A stretch of DNA of 64,000 nt from Aliivibrio finisterrensis (lineage in GTDB: Bacteria; Pseudomonadota; Gammaproteobacteria; Enterobacterales; Vibrionaceae): positions 23,710 to 87,709 of the forward strand of contig NZ_WBVP01000017.1 in assembly GCF_008933155.1 (NCBI RefSeq), read 5' to 3'. The translations under genes were made by a program, and so were the position numbers. A model generated the notes under the pieces. The model was given only the letters and a program-made list of their open reading frames with translations. It ran no database searches and was not told the origin of the DNA. Shown here piece by piece: positions 38,483-49,234 of the stretch. The number at the start of each line of letters is the position of its first letter. Position 1 is the stretch's first letter.

Positions 38483-41113
38483 ATGAATGAAAAGTATTCT
38501 GCTTTAAAAAGTAATGTCAGCATGTTGGGTCATTTGCTTGGTAATACGATTCGAGACGCACATGGTGAAGAGTTATTAGCAAAAGTTGAAACCATTCGTA
38601 AGCTGTCTAAAACAGCACGCGCAGGAAGCGATGAAGACCGTAATGCACTGATTGAAGAAATCAAAAGCCTCCCAGATGATCAATTAACGCCAGTAGCTCG
38701 TGCATTCAGTCAATTCCTTAATCTTACCAATATGGCAGAGCAGTACCATACGATTTCACGCCATTGTGAATCACATGTATGCGAACCTGATGCGATTAGC
38801 ACCCTTTTCTCTAAATTAAATCAAAGTGATGTTAGTAAAATAGATACTGCACAAGCGGTTCGTGAACTGAATATTGAACTGGTATTAACAGCACACCCAA
38901 CAGAAATTGCCCGTCGTACCATGATCAATAAGTTGGTGAAAATCAACGAATGTTTATCAAAGCTTGAGCTTGGTGATATCTCTTTCTCTGAGCGTGACAA
39001 AACAGAACGTCGCCTTGAACAACTGATTGCACAAGCGTGGCACTCTGATGTTATTCGTCAAGAACGTCCTACACCATTAGATGAAGCTAAATGGGGTTTT
39101 GCCGTTGTTGAAAACTCTTTATGGCAAGGTATTCCTGATTTCTTACGTGAATTCGACCAGCGTTTAGAAGGCCATTTAGGCGAAGGACTTCCTATTGATG
39201 CTCGTCCTGTCCATATGTCTTCTTGGATGGGAGGGGACCGTGATGGTAACCCATTTGTAACGCACAAAATTACGCGTGAAGTCATGCTTCTTTCTCGCTG
39301 GAAAGCCGCTGATCTTTACCTAAAAGACATTAACGAATTAGTCAGCGAACTTTCAATGGTAAAATGCTCTGATGAGGTGCGTGAACTGGCTGGCGATGAG
39401 CACGAACCTTACCGTGCGATCCTAAAACAACTGCGTGTACTTTTAAGCAATACGTTAGAAAACTTAGACGCACAAATGAAAGGTGAGCTTGCACCAAATA
39501 AAGCCATCTTGACTGATGCAGATCAGCTATGGAACCCGCTATACGCGTGTTACCAATCTTTACATGCTTGTGGTATGGGGATCATTGCAGATGGCTCTCT
39601 ACTGGATACATTACGTCGTGTGAAAGCGTTTGGTGCCCACCTTGTTCGCCTTGATATTCGCCAAGAAAGTACACGTCACTCAGATGTTTTATCAGAACTT
39701 ACTCGCTATTTAGGCATTGGTGATTACGACCAGTGGAGCGAACAAGATAAGATTTCTTTCCTTGTTAATGAACTTAGCTCTAAGCGTCCTCTTCTTCCTC
39801 GTAATTGGGAGCCATCTCCTGACGTTCAAGAAGTAATTGATACCTGTAAAGTCGTGGCTGAGCAATCAAAAGAAGCGTTAGGCTCTTATGTTATTTCAAT
39901 GGCTCGTACTGCATCGGATGTATTAGCGGTTCACTTATTACTTCAAGAAGCAGGTTGTCCATTCCGTATGGATGTGTGTCCGCTGTTTGAAACTCTGGAC
40001 GATTTAAACCGCTCTAAAGAAGTAATGGAACAACTGTTCTCTATTGACTGGTATCGTGGATTTATCCAAAACCATCAAATGGTGATGATCGGTTATTCTG
40101 ATTCTGCAAAAGATGCTGGTGTAATGTCAGCGGGTTGGGCACAATACAGCGCGATGGAAGCACTCGTTGAAGTGTGTGAGAAAGAGAGCATTGAGCTTAC
40201 TTTATTCCATGGCCGTGGCGGTACTATTGGTCGTGGCGGCGCTCCAGCGCATGCTGCTCTTCTGTCTCAACCACCAAAAAGCTTAAAAGGCGGCTTACGC
40301 GTAACTGAACAAGGTGAAATGATCCGCTTTAAATTGGGTCTACCTGAAGTAGCAGTAAACAGCTTTAACCTATACGCAAGTGCGATCCTTGAAGCTAATC
40401 TTCTGCCACCACCAGAGCCAAAACAAGATTGGCGTGATCTGATGGAAGTGCTGTCTGAAGTGTCATGTGAAGCCTACCGTAATGTAGTTCGTGGCGAAAA
40501 AGACTTTGTACCTTACTTCCGAGCGGCAACGCCAGAGCTAGAATTGGGTAAACTTCCACTAGGATCTCGCCCTGCTAAGCGTAACCCAAATGGTGGTGTT
40601 GAAAGCTTACGAGCAATCCCATGGATCTTCTCATGGAGTCAAAACCGTTTGGTTCTTCCTGCGTGGCTAGGTGCTGGTGAAGCAATTCAATATTCAATTG
40701 ATAAGGGTCACCAAGAGCTATTAGAAGAGATGTGTCGTGAATGGCCATTCTTCTCTACACGTCTTGGTATGCTTGAAATGGTTTACACCAAATGTAATCC
40801 ACAGATGTCTGAATACTATGACCAACGTTTAACTGATAAGTCTCTATGGCCTCTAGGTGAGCGTCTACGCAATCAATTACAAGCCGATATTAAAGCAGTA
40901 TTGAACGTAGAGAACAGCGATCACTTAATGGAACGTGACCCATGGGGTTCTGAGTCTATTCGTCTACGTAATATTTATGTCGATCCACTAAATATGCTAC
41001 AAGCTGAGCTTCTGTTCCGTACTCGTCAAAAAGAAGAGACGTCACCAGAGCTTGAAGAAGCACTAATGGTTACTATTGCTGGTATTGCTGCAGGTATGCG
41101 TAATACTGGCTAA
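38483..41113 (+). CDS. ppc: Phosphoenolpyruvate carboxylase
   Basis: An 876-residue enzyme that makes oxaloacetate from PEP and bicarbonate. Catalytic His138 lies in [12 protein letters not shown], the glycine-rich loop [14 protein letters not shown] starts near residue 575, and the C-terminus is the conserved ...GMRNTG that forms part of the inhibitor/active site region. Full length (E. coli 883). AGGAAG precedes the ATG at 38483. Follows argE, a known Vibrio neighbourhood. Confidence 0.98.
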   Translation: MNEKYSALKSNVSMLGHLLGNTIRDAHGEELLAKVETIRKLSKTARAGSDEDRNALIEEIKSLPDDQLTPVARAFSQFLNLTNMAEQYHTISRHCESHVCEPDAISTLFSKLNQSDVSKIDTAQAVRELNIELVLTAHPTEIARRTMINKLVKINECLSKLELGDISFSERDKTERRLEQLIAQAWHSDVIRQERPTPLDEAKWGFAVVENSLWQGIPDFLREFDQRLEGHLGEGLPIDARPVHMSSWMGGDRDGNPFVTHKITREVMLLSRWKAADLYLKDINELVSELSMVKCSDEVRELAGDEHEPYRAILKQLRVLLSNTLENLDAQMKGELAPNKAILTDADQLWNPLYACYQSLHACGMGIIADGSLLDTLRRVKAFGAHLVRLDIRQESTRHSDVLSELTRYLGIGDYDQWSEQDKISFLVNELSSKRPLLPRNWEPSPDVQEVIDTCKVVAEQSKEALGSYVISMARTASDVLAVHLLLQEAGCPFRMDVCPLFETLDDLNRSKEVMEQLFSIDWYRGFIQNHQMVMIGYSDSAKDAGVMSAGWAQYSAMEALVEVCEKESIELTLFHGRGGTIGRGGAPAHAALLSQPPKSLKGGLRVTEQGEMIRFKLGLPEVAVNSFNLYASAILEANLLPPPEPKQDWRDLMEVLSEVSCEAYRNVVRGEKDFVPYFRAATPELELGKLPLGSRPAKRNPNGGVESLRAIPWIFSWSQNRLVLPAWLGAGEAIQYSIDKGHQELLEEMCREWPFFSTRLGMLEMVYTKCNPQMSEYYDQRLTDKSLWPLGERLRNQLQADIKAVLNVENSDHLMERDPWGSESIRLRNIYVDPLNMLQAELLFRTRQKEETSPELEEALMVTIAGIAAGMRNTG

Positions 41114-41142
41114 TCATTAGGGTTTAAACCTCCTTCCTATAT

Positions 41143-41169
41143 TCAAAGGTCACTTCGGTGGCCTTTTTT
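41143..41169 (+). terminator. Terminator after ppc (copy 1 of a 27-bp repeat)
   Basis: AAAGGTCAC/TCGGTGGCCTTT-type hairpin (AAAGGYCACTTCGGTGGCCTTT pattern) with six Ts. The 27 bases from 41143 to 41169 are repeated exactly at 42340-42366, on the other side of the two-gene island. Confidence 0.85.
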
Positions 41170-41309
41170 ATTTCTAATAACATTTCATAAAAAACCTAAC
41201 ACTCGTCGCAACTTTATCGTTAATGATGAAATAACAATCAAATCCAGCTCTACATTAAATTACAGCATGGTACGCTTAATATAGTTCATTCAGTTTTATA
41301 ACATACAGC

Positions 41310-41567
41310 GTGGTTAAAGTGAAACTATCAAAGCTCTCATTACTTATCACTACTCTTGCTTTATCAGCATGTGGTAGTGATGATTCAAGTTCAACCTCTG
41401 ACCCAGTTAAAGTCATAGAGGTTTCAACTCCCGAGGCCATAGAAAAAGAGTTAGTAGATGGCGAAATAAAAGAAGACGAATCTGTCACTTTTAATCTTCC
41501 TAATGAAAAATTAACCTTAGCTGACGGTGACGATCTCGTTATTTCAGGCTCTTTAACATTAAAATAG
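41310..41567 (+). CDS. Small putative lipoprotein of unknown function
   Basis: An 85-residue protein with a type-II signal: a positive start, a hydrophobic core (LSLLITTLALSAC) and lipobox LSAC, Cys21, followed by GSDDSS, an acidic +2 region. The mature part is short, acidic (VEKELVDGEIKEDESV-like) and ends in beta-like segments (LTLADGDDLVISGSLTLK). No family recognised. The start is GTG at 41310 or an in-frame GTG at 41319; no clear ribosome-binding site. The next gene follows after 8 bp, so the two are co-transcribed. An antisense frame covers the same DNA but lacks such features. Confidence 0.65.
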   Translation: MVKVKLSKLSLLITTLALSACGSDDSSSTSDPVKVIEVSTPEAIEKELVDGEIKEDESVTFNLPNEKLTLADGDDLVISGSLTLK

Positions 41568-41575
41568 GTATACAC

Positions 41576-42316
41576 ATGAAAAAAATACTACTGCTTACTC
41601 TATTAAGCATAGCCCCAACAATATCTGCTGCAGTTCTAAATGTAACTGGTAATGGTGAAGTTCAAATAGATGGAAAAACTATTATTAATACTAATACTAC
41701 TATTGATAGTCGTGGTGTATTAATTGACAAGTCAAAGTTGGTAAATTTACATACATATAATCCAACAGGAACAAAAACTGTTGTTCTACAAGATGATAAT
41801 GGTAATCAATATAAGTTCTTTTATGAAAATGGAGAATATGTAAGGGAAGAAAGCTGGAACCTTTATAATAATGTTCTTGTAATGGATTGGTCACAAGAAA
41901 TTATTAATGGCATCAATACACGTAAAGTAGTTGATGATTGGAGTCAGTTCGACGGTTCACAAGCATTATGCAGCGTTACTTTTTCTGATGAATACATAAC
42001 TGAAAAAGTAGAACCTCAATATGTGGGGTATGGTGATACTGCTGTTTCTGCATATCGTATGGAAAGAACAGTGGGCTCAACAAACTGCACAAACGCTTAT
42101 ACTATTAACGATAAAGAAATCATCACTGATAATGTACTACGCACACCAATAACAACTTTTGCTTACGATGCTAATAATGCTGAATGTTTATTAACAGATT
42201 TCAGGGCCCCTTGGTTAAACAAAGGTAGTAGCCAAGCTAGAATTTACTGTAAAGGCTTAGGTTTAGTTGAATTTGGCTATACTGGTCAAGAATATCGCTT
42301 ACTCCGAGTTGAGTAA
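41576..42316 (+). CDS. Secreted protein of unknown function
   Basis: A 246-residue protein with a Sec signal peptide (MKKILLLTLLSIAPTISA, cleavage likely after residue 18). The N-terminal 50 mature residues are rich in Asn, Thr, Gly and beta-strand-like (VLNVTGNGEVQIDGKTI). The remainder contains four cysteines (in ALCSV, TNCTN, AECLL, IYCKG), enough for two disulfides in the periplasm or outside. No family recognised. The DNA is AT-rich compared with ppc. Translation begins 8 bp after the small lipoprotein gene, and both lie between identical terminators. Confidence 0.75.
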   Translation: MKKILLLTLLSIAPTISAAVLNVTGNGEVQIDGKTIINTNTTIDSRGVLIDKSKLVNLHTYNPTGTKTVVLQDDNGNQYKFFYENGEYVREESWNLYNNVLVMDWSQEIINGINTRKVVDDWSQFDGSQALCSVTFSDEYITEKVEPQYVGYGDTAVSAYRMERTVGSTNCTNAYTINDKEIITDNVLRTPITTFAYDANNAECLLTDFRAPWLNKGSSQARIYCKGLGLVEFGYTGQEYRLLRVE

Positions 42317-42339
42317 AAATTCTTACCGTATTCTAATTC

Positions 42340-42367
42340 TCAAAGGTCACTTCGGTGGCCTTTTTTT
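42340..42367 (+). terminator. Terminator after the unknown-protein pair (copy 2 of a 27-bp repeat)
   Basis: Identical for 27 bp to the ppc terminator at 41143-41169, with one more T. It closes the island 24 bp after the stop. Confidence 0.85.
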
Positions 42368-42391
42368 ATCTTTTATCTTTTATCTTTTATC
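42364..42391. repeat. Heptanucleotide tandem repeat, 4 x TTTTATC
   Basis: Four exact TTTTATC units follow the terminator, then a degenerate TTTTAGA. The tract overlaps the terminator's T run and could vary in length by slippage. Confidence 0.9.
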
Positions 42392-42411
42392 TTTTAGATA
42401 GATACAGACAC

Positions 42412-42433
42412 AAAAAAACCGCTATAGTAGCGG
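42412..42433 (-). terminator. Intrinsic terminator after metF
   Basis: On the minus strand CCGCTA/TAGCGG with a 3-base loop is followed by seven Ts. It lies about 33 bp past the metF stop. Confidence 0.85.
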
Positions 42434-42465
42434 CTCTTTATAATGAGTTCGAAAGATAATCTAAC

Positions 42466-43425
<960 letters not shown>

Positions 43426-43427
43426 TT

Positions 43428-43451
43428 AGACGTCTATATGTCTACAGAATG
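43428..43451. promoter_or_regulatory. MetJ operator (tandem met boxes) upstream of metF
   Basis: A perfect met box AGACGTCT (43428-43435) is followed in register by ATATGTCT (6 of 8) and ACAGAATG (weak). MetJ with S-adenosylmethionine binds tandem 8-bp boxes, so metF should be repressed when methionine is plentiful. Confidence 0.8.
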
Positions 43452-43572
43452 TATGTTATGGAGTTCAATGTCAAGGGGCTGATTATGAATTTTTCTCAAG
43501 TTGTTATTGAGTTATTTTCAAGATAGAAAAGCAGACGAGAATAATGGATCGAAATAAGAATATAACGGAGAG

Positions 43573-43604
43573 ATAAAAAAAACGCCAGCACTAAGGCTGG
43601 CGTT
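43573..43604 (-). terminator. Intrinsic terminator after rplI
   Basis: On the minus strand AACGCCAGC/GCTGGCGTT, a 9-bp stem with 6-base loop, continues into T8. It ends the rpsF operon 23 bp after the rplI stop. Confidence 0.92.
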
Positions 43605-43626
43605 TAAATTATTAGTTGGCTATTGA

Positions 43627-44076
43627 TTACTCAGCAGCAACAACTTCTAATTTCAATGTAGCAAATACTTCAGAGTGAAGTTGGATGCTAACTTCGAAAG
43701 AACCAGTTGTACGTAGAGCGCCTTCAGGAAGACGAACTTCGCTTTTCGCAACTTTAACGCCTGCAGCTGTAATAGCGTCAGCGATGTCACGAGTACCGAT
43801 TGAACCGAATAGTTTACCTTCGTCACCAGATTTTGATGCGATAGTAACTTCTAGAGCGTTAACAGACTCAGCACGAGCTTCAGCAGCAGCTAGTTGCTTA
43901 GCAACGTTAGCTTCTAATTCAGCGCGACGAGTTTCAAACATCTCTACGTTAGCTTTAGTTGCCATAACAGCCTTACCTTGTGGGATAAGGAAGTTACGTG
44001 CGTAACCAGCTTTAACGTTAACTTGGTCGCCAAGGCTACCTAGGTTACCGATTTTATCAAGTAGAATAACTTGCAT
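43627..44076 (-). CDS. rplI: 50S ribosomal protein L9
   Basis: A 149-residue ribosomal protein, the E. coli length. The N-terminal domain ([36 protein letters not shown], named here by its first and last parts only: residues 1-36) binds 23S rRNA. A long helix rich in Ala and Glu and a C-terminal domain follow. Last gene of rpsF-priB-rpsR-rplI. Confidence 0.97.
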   Translation of the reverse strand: MQVILLDKIGNLGSLGDQVNVKAGYARNFLIPQGKAVMATKANVEMFETRRAELEANVAKQLAAAEARAESVNALEVTIASKSGDEGKLFGSIGTRDIADAITAAGVKVAKSEVRLPEGALRTTGSFEVSIQLHSEVFATLKLEVVAAE

Positions 44077-44116
44077 TATCTTAGTCCTCTATATACTTAA
44101 TTAAACAACTAACGAC

Positions 44117-44347
<231 letters not shown>

Positions 44348-44359
44348 CTATCTCCAGAT

Positions 44360-44665
44360 CTAAATTAATTTAATATGCTCAGCATGTAACACTACTCTCG
44401 CCACGCCATTTCGGCCTGTCTGATAAGTGATAAAACCACCTACCGTAACGTTACTGCTTTGAGCTAAGTTTGCAGTTAAAGCTTGAGACCCTTGTCCACT
44501 CACTACCACGTTCATTCTGCAATAGACTTCACGTGATAAGCCAGCTTCCTGTTTAATCGAACGATGCTCAATGACAAAATGACAATGAGGTATGCCCGCA
44601 GGACTAAGACTTCGAACCGGAGCCTTGGTTATTACACCGCTTAACTCCAATCGATTGGTCATCAA
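44360..44665 (-). CDS. priB: Primosomal replication protein PriB
   Basis: A 101-residue single-strand DNA-binding OB-fold dimer that stabilises PriA on forks. The start [16 protein letters not shown] and the CHFVIEHRS segment are typical; length is close to E. coli PriB (104). It begins 5 bp after rpsF and sits between the two ribosomal genes as in E. coli. Confidence 0.94.
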   Translation of the reverse strand: MMTNRLELSGVITKAPVRSLSPAGIPHCHFVIEHRSIKQEAGLSREVYCRMNVVVSGQGSQALTANLAQSSNVTVGGFITYQTGRNGVARVVLHAEHIKLI

Positions 44666-44670
44666 TTCAA

Positions 44671-45051
44671 TTACTCAGCAGCAGCTTCTTCAGCGCGTGG
44701 TGCAGCGTCTTCACGCTTAGCAGAACGCTCTTCTTTAGCTTTCATCATTACTGATGGCTCAGTGATCGCAGCTTTAGTACGCATGATCATGTTACGTAGA
44801 ACAGCATCGTTGTAACGGAATGCAGTTTCTAGTTCATCAATAACAGCTTGCTCAGACTCAACGTTCATAAGAACGTAGTGTGCTTTGTGCAGTTTGTTGA
44901 TTGGGTAAGCCATTTGACGACGACCCCAATCTTCTAGACGGTGGATAGTACCACCAGCTTCTGTGATTGAACCTGTGTAACGCTCGATCATGCCAGCAAC
45001 TTGCTCGCTTTGATCAGGATGCACCATGAATACGATTTCATAATGACGCAT
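44671..45051 (-). CDS. rpsF: 30S ribosomal protein S6
   Basis: A 126-residue ribosomal protein beginning [18 protein letters not shown]. The C-terminal tail is acidic and Ala/Glu-rich (ending PRAEEAAAE), as in the E. coli protein, whose tail is extended by RimK with glutamates. AAGGAGC precedes the ATG. First gene of its operon; a leader hairpin lies upstream. Confidence 0.97.
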   Translation of the reverse strand: MRHYEIVFMVHPDQSEQVAGMIERYTGSITEAGGTIHRLEDWGRRQMAYPINKLHKAHYVLMNVESEQAVIDELETAFRYNDAVLRNMIMRTKAAITEPSVMMKAKEERSAKREDAAPRAEEAAAE

Positions 45052-45089
45052 TGGTTGCTCCTTACGGATTATTCAGCTTCCACGATTGG

Positions 45090-45176
45090 CTCAGTCATCC
45101 AAGGGAAGCAAGGAACTAAAAAAAAGACTGAGAATTAAGAACGGCGGATAGTATAGAAAAACAGCGTTATTGGCAA
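45090..45176 (-). promoter_or_regulatory. rpsF operon promoter and leader hairpin
   Basis: On the minus strand a TTGCCA (45176-45171) and TATACT (45155-45150) 15 bp apart form a possible promoter; the spacing is short. The leader then carries a CTCAGTC/GACTGAG stem (45132-45126 with 45096-45090) around a T-rich 29-base loop. E. coli rpsF mRNA is bound by S6:S18 as feedback; whether this leader holds that motif I cannot confirm by eye. Confidence 0.45.
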
Positions 45177-45221
45177 GAAAAAGATAACTAAATCACAAAA
45201 ATATTTTCTCTAATTTCAAAG

Positions 45222-45255
45222 AAAAAAAGAAGGTAATGAAACACTCATCACCTTC
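45222..45255 (-). terminator. Intrinsic terminator after rlmB
   Basis: On the minus strand GAAGGTGATGA pairs with TCATTACCTTC (one G-U pair, 5-base loop) followed by seven Ts. It separates nsrR-rnr-rlmB from the rpsF operon. Confidence 0.88.
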
Positions 45256-45289
45256 TCACTTAGCTTGCTGTTTTATCTGTTATTTCGCC

Positions 45290-46027
45290 TTATAACGAAC
45301 GCTGGCGTACTGCTTCAAATAAACACACACCAGAAGCTACAGATACATTTAAACTGGTTACAGAGCCTGCCATTGGGATTTTAATCAGGTCATCGCAAGT
45401 CTCACGAGTTAGGCGACGCATACCATCACCTTCTGCGCCCATAACGATCGCTAACGGACCGGTCAGTTTCGCTTGATAAACATCATGCGTCGCTTCACCA
45501 GCAGTACCAACAAACCATACGCCTTTCTCTTGCAGAGCACGCATCGTACGAGCCAGGTTAGTCACGCGAACCAAAGGAACCACTTCTGCTGCACCACAAG
45601 CAACTTTACTTACCGTTGCTGTCATTGATGCTGACTTATCTTTAGGTACGATTACCGCAGCAACACCAGCACCGTCAGCATTACGCAGACAAGCACCTAA
45701 GTTGTGTGGATCGGTAACGCCATCCAGCACTAAGAATAATGGATTCTCAGATTGTGCCATGATGTCGTCTAGATCGTTTTCATTAAGCTGCTTAGCAGGA
45801 GTAACACGAGCAATAATACCTTGGTGATTCGCACCATTTGCTTTGTCATCCAACGTTTTACGTGGAAGCTCTTGGATTTTAAACCCAAGATCAGTCAGTT
45901 CCTTGATAATAGGTAACAAACGATCGTCTTCACGACCTTTTAATACAAATATTTCAATAAAACGGGCCGGATCACGCTCTAGTACTGCTTTGGTTGCGTG
46001 GATACCAAAAAGAAATTCATTACTCAT
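45290..46027 (-). CDS. rlmB: 23S rRNA (guanosine-2'-O)-methyltransferase RlmB
   Basis: A 245-residue SpoU-family (SPOUT) methyltransferase for G2251 of 23S rRNA. The N-terminal substrate-binding domain ([16 protein letters not shown]) is followed by the knotted domain with motifs [25 protein letters not shown] and [14 protein letters not shown]. Same order as E. coli (rnr-rlmB). Confidence 0.96.
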   Translation of the reverse strand: MSNEFLFGIHATKAVLERDPARFIEIFVLKGREDDRLLPIIKELTDLGFKIQELPRKTLDDKANGANHQGIIARVTPAKQLNENDLDDIMAQSENPLFLVLDGVTDPHNLGACLRNADGAGVAAVIVPKDKSASMTATVSKVACGAAEVVPLVRVTNLARTMRALQEKGVWFVGTAGEATHDVYQAKLTGPLAIVMGAEGDGMRRLTRETCDDLIKIPMAGSVTSLNVSVASGVCLFEAVRQRSL

Positions 46028-46097
46028 GTTATCGCTTCTTTCTATTACAAATTAGTGGTTCTAATGAGGCAAGTTTACCTCATTATCGAATCGTTAC

Positions 46098-48614
46098 TTA
46101 TTCCGCTTTTGGCTTAGGTTTTCTTGCGCGCACTTTTTTCTTGTGCTTTGGTTTCGGCTTTCTTTTTGCCTTTACCTCATCAGCTGATCCATCAGGACGC
46201 TTTGTTGGCTCTACCATGGCTTGAGCTTTTGATTTCACTTTGCCCTTACCTTTGGATTTACGCTCACCTAATTGACCACGGCCTTTTGGCTCCGCTTTCT
46301 CGACTTTTTTCTTCGCTTTGAAGTTTGGATCACGGCGAGGTTCTTTTTTGCCATCGCGTTTCTTCGCATTGTCTTTAGCCGTTTTACCGTGACCACGCGC
46401 TTTACGCATTGAACTTGTGCATTCAAAGTCAATATTGCGATCATCAAGATTTACCGCAACCACTTTAACCGTAACTTGATCACCAAGACGGAAAACTTGA
46501 CCCGAGCTTTCACCCGTTAAACGTTGGCCAGCAGGATCAAACTGATAGTAATCATTTGCTAACGATGAAATATGAACCAAGCCATCGATATGCAAATCAT
46601 TTAATCGAACAAAGAAACCGAAGCCGGTGACATTGGCAATCACACCTTCTAGCTCTTCACCAATATGATCTTGCATGTATTCACATTTAAGCCAATCAGC
46701 AACATCACGTGTAGCATCATCAGCACGACGCTCAGTCATTGAACATTGCTCACCAAATACATCCATATCATCGAATGAATAATGGTAACCACCTGTTGGT
46801 GTCCAACGATCGTTATTTTGGCCTTTCTCTTTGGCAATTAGATACTTAATTGCGCGGTGTAGCAGTAGATCAGGATAACGACGAATTGGCGATGTAAAGT
46901 GCGCATAACGCTTCAATGCTAGACCGAAGTGGCCTTGGTTATCTGCATTGTATACCGCTTGCTTCATTGAACGCAGCAGCATCGTTTGGATCAGTTCTTT
47001 GTCAGGACGATCGGCAATCACATGCACCAATTGACCGTAATCTGTTGGTGATGGTGTTAGCCCGCCAGATAAACTTAAACCAAGCTCGCCTAAGAAATCA
47101 CGGAAACCTTGCAGACGCTCTTCACCTGGAGACTCGTGCACACGGTACAACGCAGGCTCTTTCGCTTTTTCGACAAAGCTTGCCGACGCGATGTTCGCTA
47201 AGATCATACACTCTTCGATGATCTTATGAGCGTCATTACGGATCACTGGTTCAATACGATCAATCTTACGATCGGCATTGAAGATAAACTTAGTTTCAAT
47301 GGTTTCAAACTCAATTGCACCACGCGCTTCACGTGCTTTTTTTAGCACCTGATACATATTATGAAGCTCTTTAAGATGAGGTACTAATGGTTCGTAACGT
47401 TGAATCAGTTCTTCATCACCATCAAGAATGTCACTTACTTTATTGTAAGTAAGACGAGCGTGTGAGTTCATTACCGCTTCATAATGTTTAAAACCTGACA
47501 ATTTACCAGATGCCGAGATAGTCATCTCACACACCATACATAGACGGTCAACTTGTGGGTTCAATGAACATAAGCCATTCGATAATACTTCTGGCAGCAT
47601 TGGCACCACTTGCGCAGGAAAGTAAACCGAATTACCACGCTGAATCGCTTCTTTGTCTAATGCGTTATCAGGGCGAACATAATAACTTACATCAGCAATC
47701 GCAACCCATAAACGCCAGCCACCAGAGGCTTTCGCTTGACAGAATACCGCATCATCAAAATCTCGAGCATCTTCACCATCAATGGTTACTAATGGTAATT
47801 CACGAAGATCAACACGGCCTTCTTTTGCTTCTTCAGGTACTTCTTCTGCTAAGCCTTCAACTTGTTTTTCAACGGCTGTAGGCCATACATGAGGAATATT
47901 ATGAGTACGCAGTGCAATATCGATCTCCATGCCTGGCGCCATATTCTCACCAAGAACTTCAATAACCTGACCTGACATGCCACGAGCACGGCCACCACGG
48001 TCAGTAATATTAATCACAACGACATTACCCATGCGAGCACCCATTTTGTGCTCATTAGGAATGAAGATATCTTGATTAATACGTGAATCATCAGGCACTA
48101 CAAAACCTAGACCATCTTCAATAAAGAATCGACCAACAATGCCGTCATTGTGAGGTTCTAATACACGAACTACGCGCCCCTCTTTACGGCCTCGTTTATC
48201 AGTACCTGTTGGCTGAGCTAGTATCACATCACCATGAATGAGTTTCTTCATTTGGTGGAAAGGTAAAAGCACATCATTGTCTTTACCAACACTGCCTTCA
48301 GGACGGATCCAACCGAACCCATCACGGTGTCCAAGTACCACACCTTTTAATACTTCAATGCGTTCAGGTAATGCATAGCATTGACGACGAGTGAACACTA
48401 ACTGTCCATCTCGCTCCATCGCTCTTAAACGACGACGTAAGCCTTCATAGTTATCTTCACCAGATAAACCTAGGGCTTCGAATAAGTCATTACGATTTAA
48501 AGGAGCGTCTGCTTTTTGAAAGAATTCAAGAATACATTCACGACTTGGAATTGGATTCTCATACTTTTCTGCTTCTCGATCTTTGAAAGGATCGTTTTGA
48601 ATAATCTTAGACAT
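46098..48614 (-). CDS. rnr: Ribonuclease R
   Basis: An 838-residue 3'-5' exoribonuclease (RNB family) that degrades structured RNA. From the N-terminus there is a winged-helix domain (about 20-90), cold-shock domains, and the RNB catalytic domain with [12 protein letters not shown] near residues 276-287, whose Asp cluster binds Mg2+. An S1 domain ([18 protein letters not shown]) follows, then a long Lys/Arg-rich tail of over 100 residues used for RNA unwinding and ribosome contact. The tail makes it longer than E. coli RNase R (813). Between nsrR and rlmB. Confidence 0.96.
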   Translation of the reverse strand: MSKIIQNDPFKDREAEKYENPIPSRECILEFFQKADAPLNRNDLFEALGLSGEDNYEGLRRRLRAMERDGQLVFTRRQCYALPERIEVLKGVVLGHRDGFGWIRPEGSVGKDNDVLLPFHQMKKLIHGDVILAQPTGTDKRGRKEGRVVRVLEPHNDGIVGRFFIEDGLGFVVPDDSRINQDIFIPNEHKMGARMGNVVVINITDRGGRARGMSGQVIEVLGENMAPGMEIDIALRTHNIPHVWPTAVEKQVEGLAEEVPEEAKEGRVDLRELPLVTIDGEDARDFDDAVFCQAKASGGWRLWVAIADVSYYVRPDNALDKEAIQRGNSVYFPAQVVPMLPEVLSNGLCSLNPQVDRLCMVCEMTISASGKLSGFKHYEAVMNSHARLTYNKVSDILDGDEELIQRYEPLVPHLKELHNMYQVLKKAREARGAIEFETIETKFIFNADRKIDRIEPVIRNDAHKIIEECMILANIASASFVEKAKEPALYRVHESPGEERLQGFRDFLGELGLSLSGGLTPSPTDYGQLVHVIADRPDKELIQTMLLRSMKQAVYNADNQGHFGLALKRYAHFTSPIRRYPDLLLHRAIKYLIAKEKGQNNDRWTPTGGYHYSFDDMDVFGEQCSMTERRADDATRDVADWLKCEYMQDHIGEELEGVIANVTGFGFFVRLNDLHIDGLVHISSLANDYYQFDPAGQRLTGESSGQVFRLGDQVTVKVVAVNLDDRNIDFECTSSMRKARGHGKTAKDNAKKRDGKKEPRRDPNFKAKKKVEKAEPKGRGQLGERKSKGKGKVKSKAQAMVEPTKRPDGSADEVKAKRKPKPKHKKKVRARKPKPKAE

Positions 48615-48701
48615 AGGCGACCTGCTTAGTCAGAGGAGATAATAAGGTAATTGTACCTGAGTATGCATATAACAGATAGAAAAGGATTTGGAATTACGGT
48701 C

Positions 48702-49127
48702 TTAAACGCGATTTAGCAAAATCAGTAATTCGCTGTTATCTGTAAGCATATCTTGAATCGTATAGTTATCTAACTCATCCAAAAACGCTTGCTTGGCTTT
48801 AGCAAGGGCACTCTTCAATCGACATGCTGATGTAATATGACAAAAATCAGGTGCGCAATTAACGACTTGTAATGGTTCAATCGAACGAATAACGTCACCA
48901 ATAATGATCTGCTGAGCAGGCTTACCTAAGCAAATCCCCCCATTCTTTCCTCGAACGGTTTTTACGTAACCTTCTTGACCCAGTTTATTGATAATCTTCA
49001 CCATGTGGTTACGCGACACATCAAATGTTTCAGTCACTCTTGTAATGCTAGTCAATTCATCTTTCGGTAATGATGCTAGGTATATCAAGGCTCTCAAGCC
49101 AAAATCAGTAAAATTTGTAAGTTGCAT
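48702..49127 (-). CDS. nsrR: Nitric-oxide-sensing repressor NsrR
   Basis: A 141-residue Rrf2-family repressor. The winged helix is at residues 1-60 ([16 protein letters not shown] being the recognition region), and Fe-S ligands Cys91, Cys96 and Cys102 ([12 protein letters not shown]) are at the E. coli NsrR positions. Nitric oxide damages the cluster and lifts repression. It is upstream of rnr as in E. coli but here is also divergent from its expected target hmp, with a matching operator between them. Confidence 0.96.
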   Translation of the reverse strand: MQLTNFTDFGLRALIYLASLPKDELTSITRVTETFDVSRNHMVKIINKLGQEGYVKTVRGKNGGICLGKPAQQIIIGDVIRSIEPLQVVNCAPDFCHITSACRLKSALAKAKQAFLDELDNYTIQDMLTDNSELLILLNRV

Positions 49128-49172
49128 ATCCTCTCCCTATCTCTTTTTTATTGTAATTCTTCTCTTGACTAA

Positions 49173-49195
49173 AAGATATATTTTAGATACAACTT
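49173..49195. promoter_or_regulatory. NsrR operator and hmp promoter
   Basis: A 23-bp imperfect palindrome resembles the AAGATGYATTT inverted-repeat NsrR site; the left half matches 9 of 11 and the right half about 8 of 11. It overlaps a possible hmp promoter (TTGACT at 49165-49170, 17-bp spacer, TACAAC at 49188-49193), so bound NsrR would block RNA polymerase. nsrR may be autoregulated from the same site. Confidence 0.72.
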
Positions 49196-49234
49196 ATAAC
49201 ATATATAATAAATACACCTTTAAAGGTAACGACT

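Noticed and set aside
41276..41575. 99-residue minus-strand frame over the small lipoprotein gene
   Set aside because: The plus-strand frame has a clear lipobox signal and an 8-bp junction with the next gene; the minus frame has neither.
42364..42391. CRISPR-like repeats
   Set aside because: Units are 7 bp and directly abutting with no spacers.
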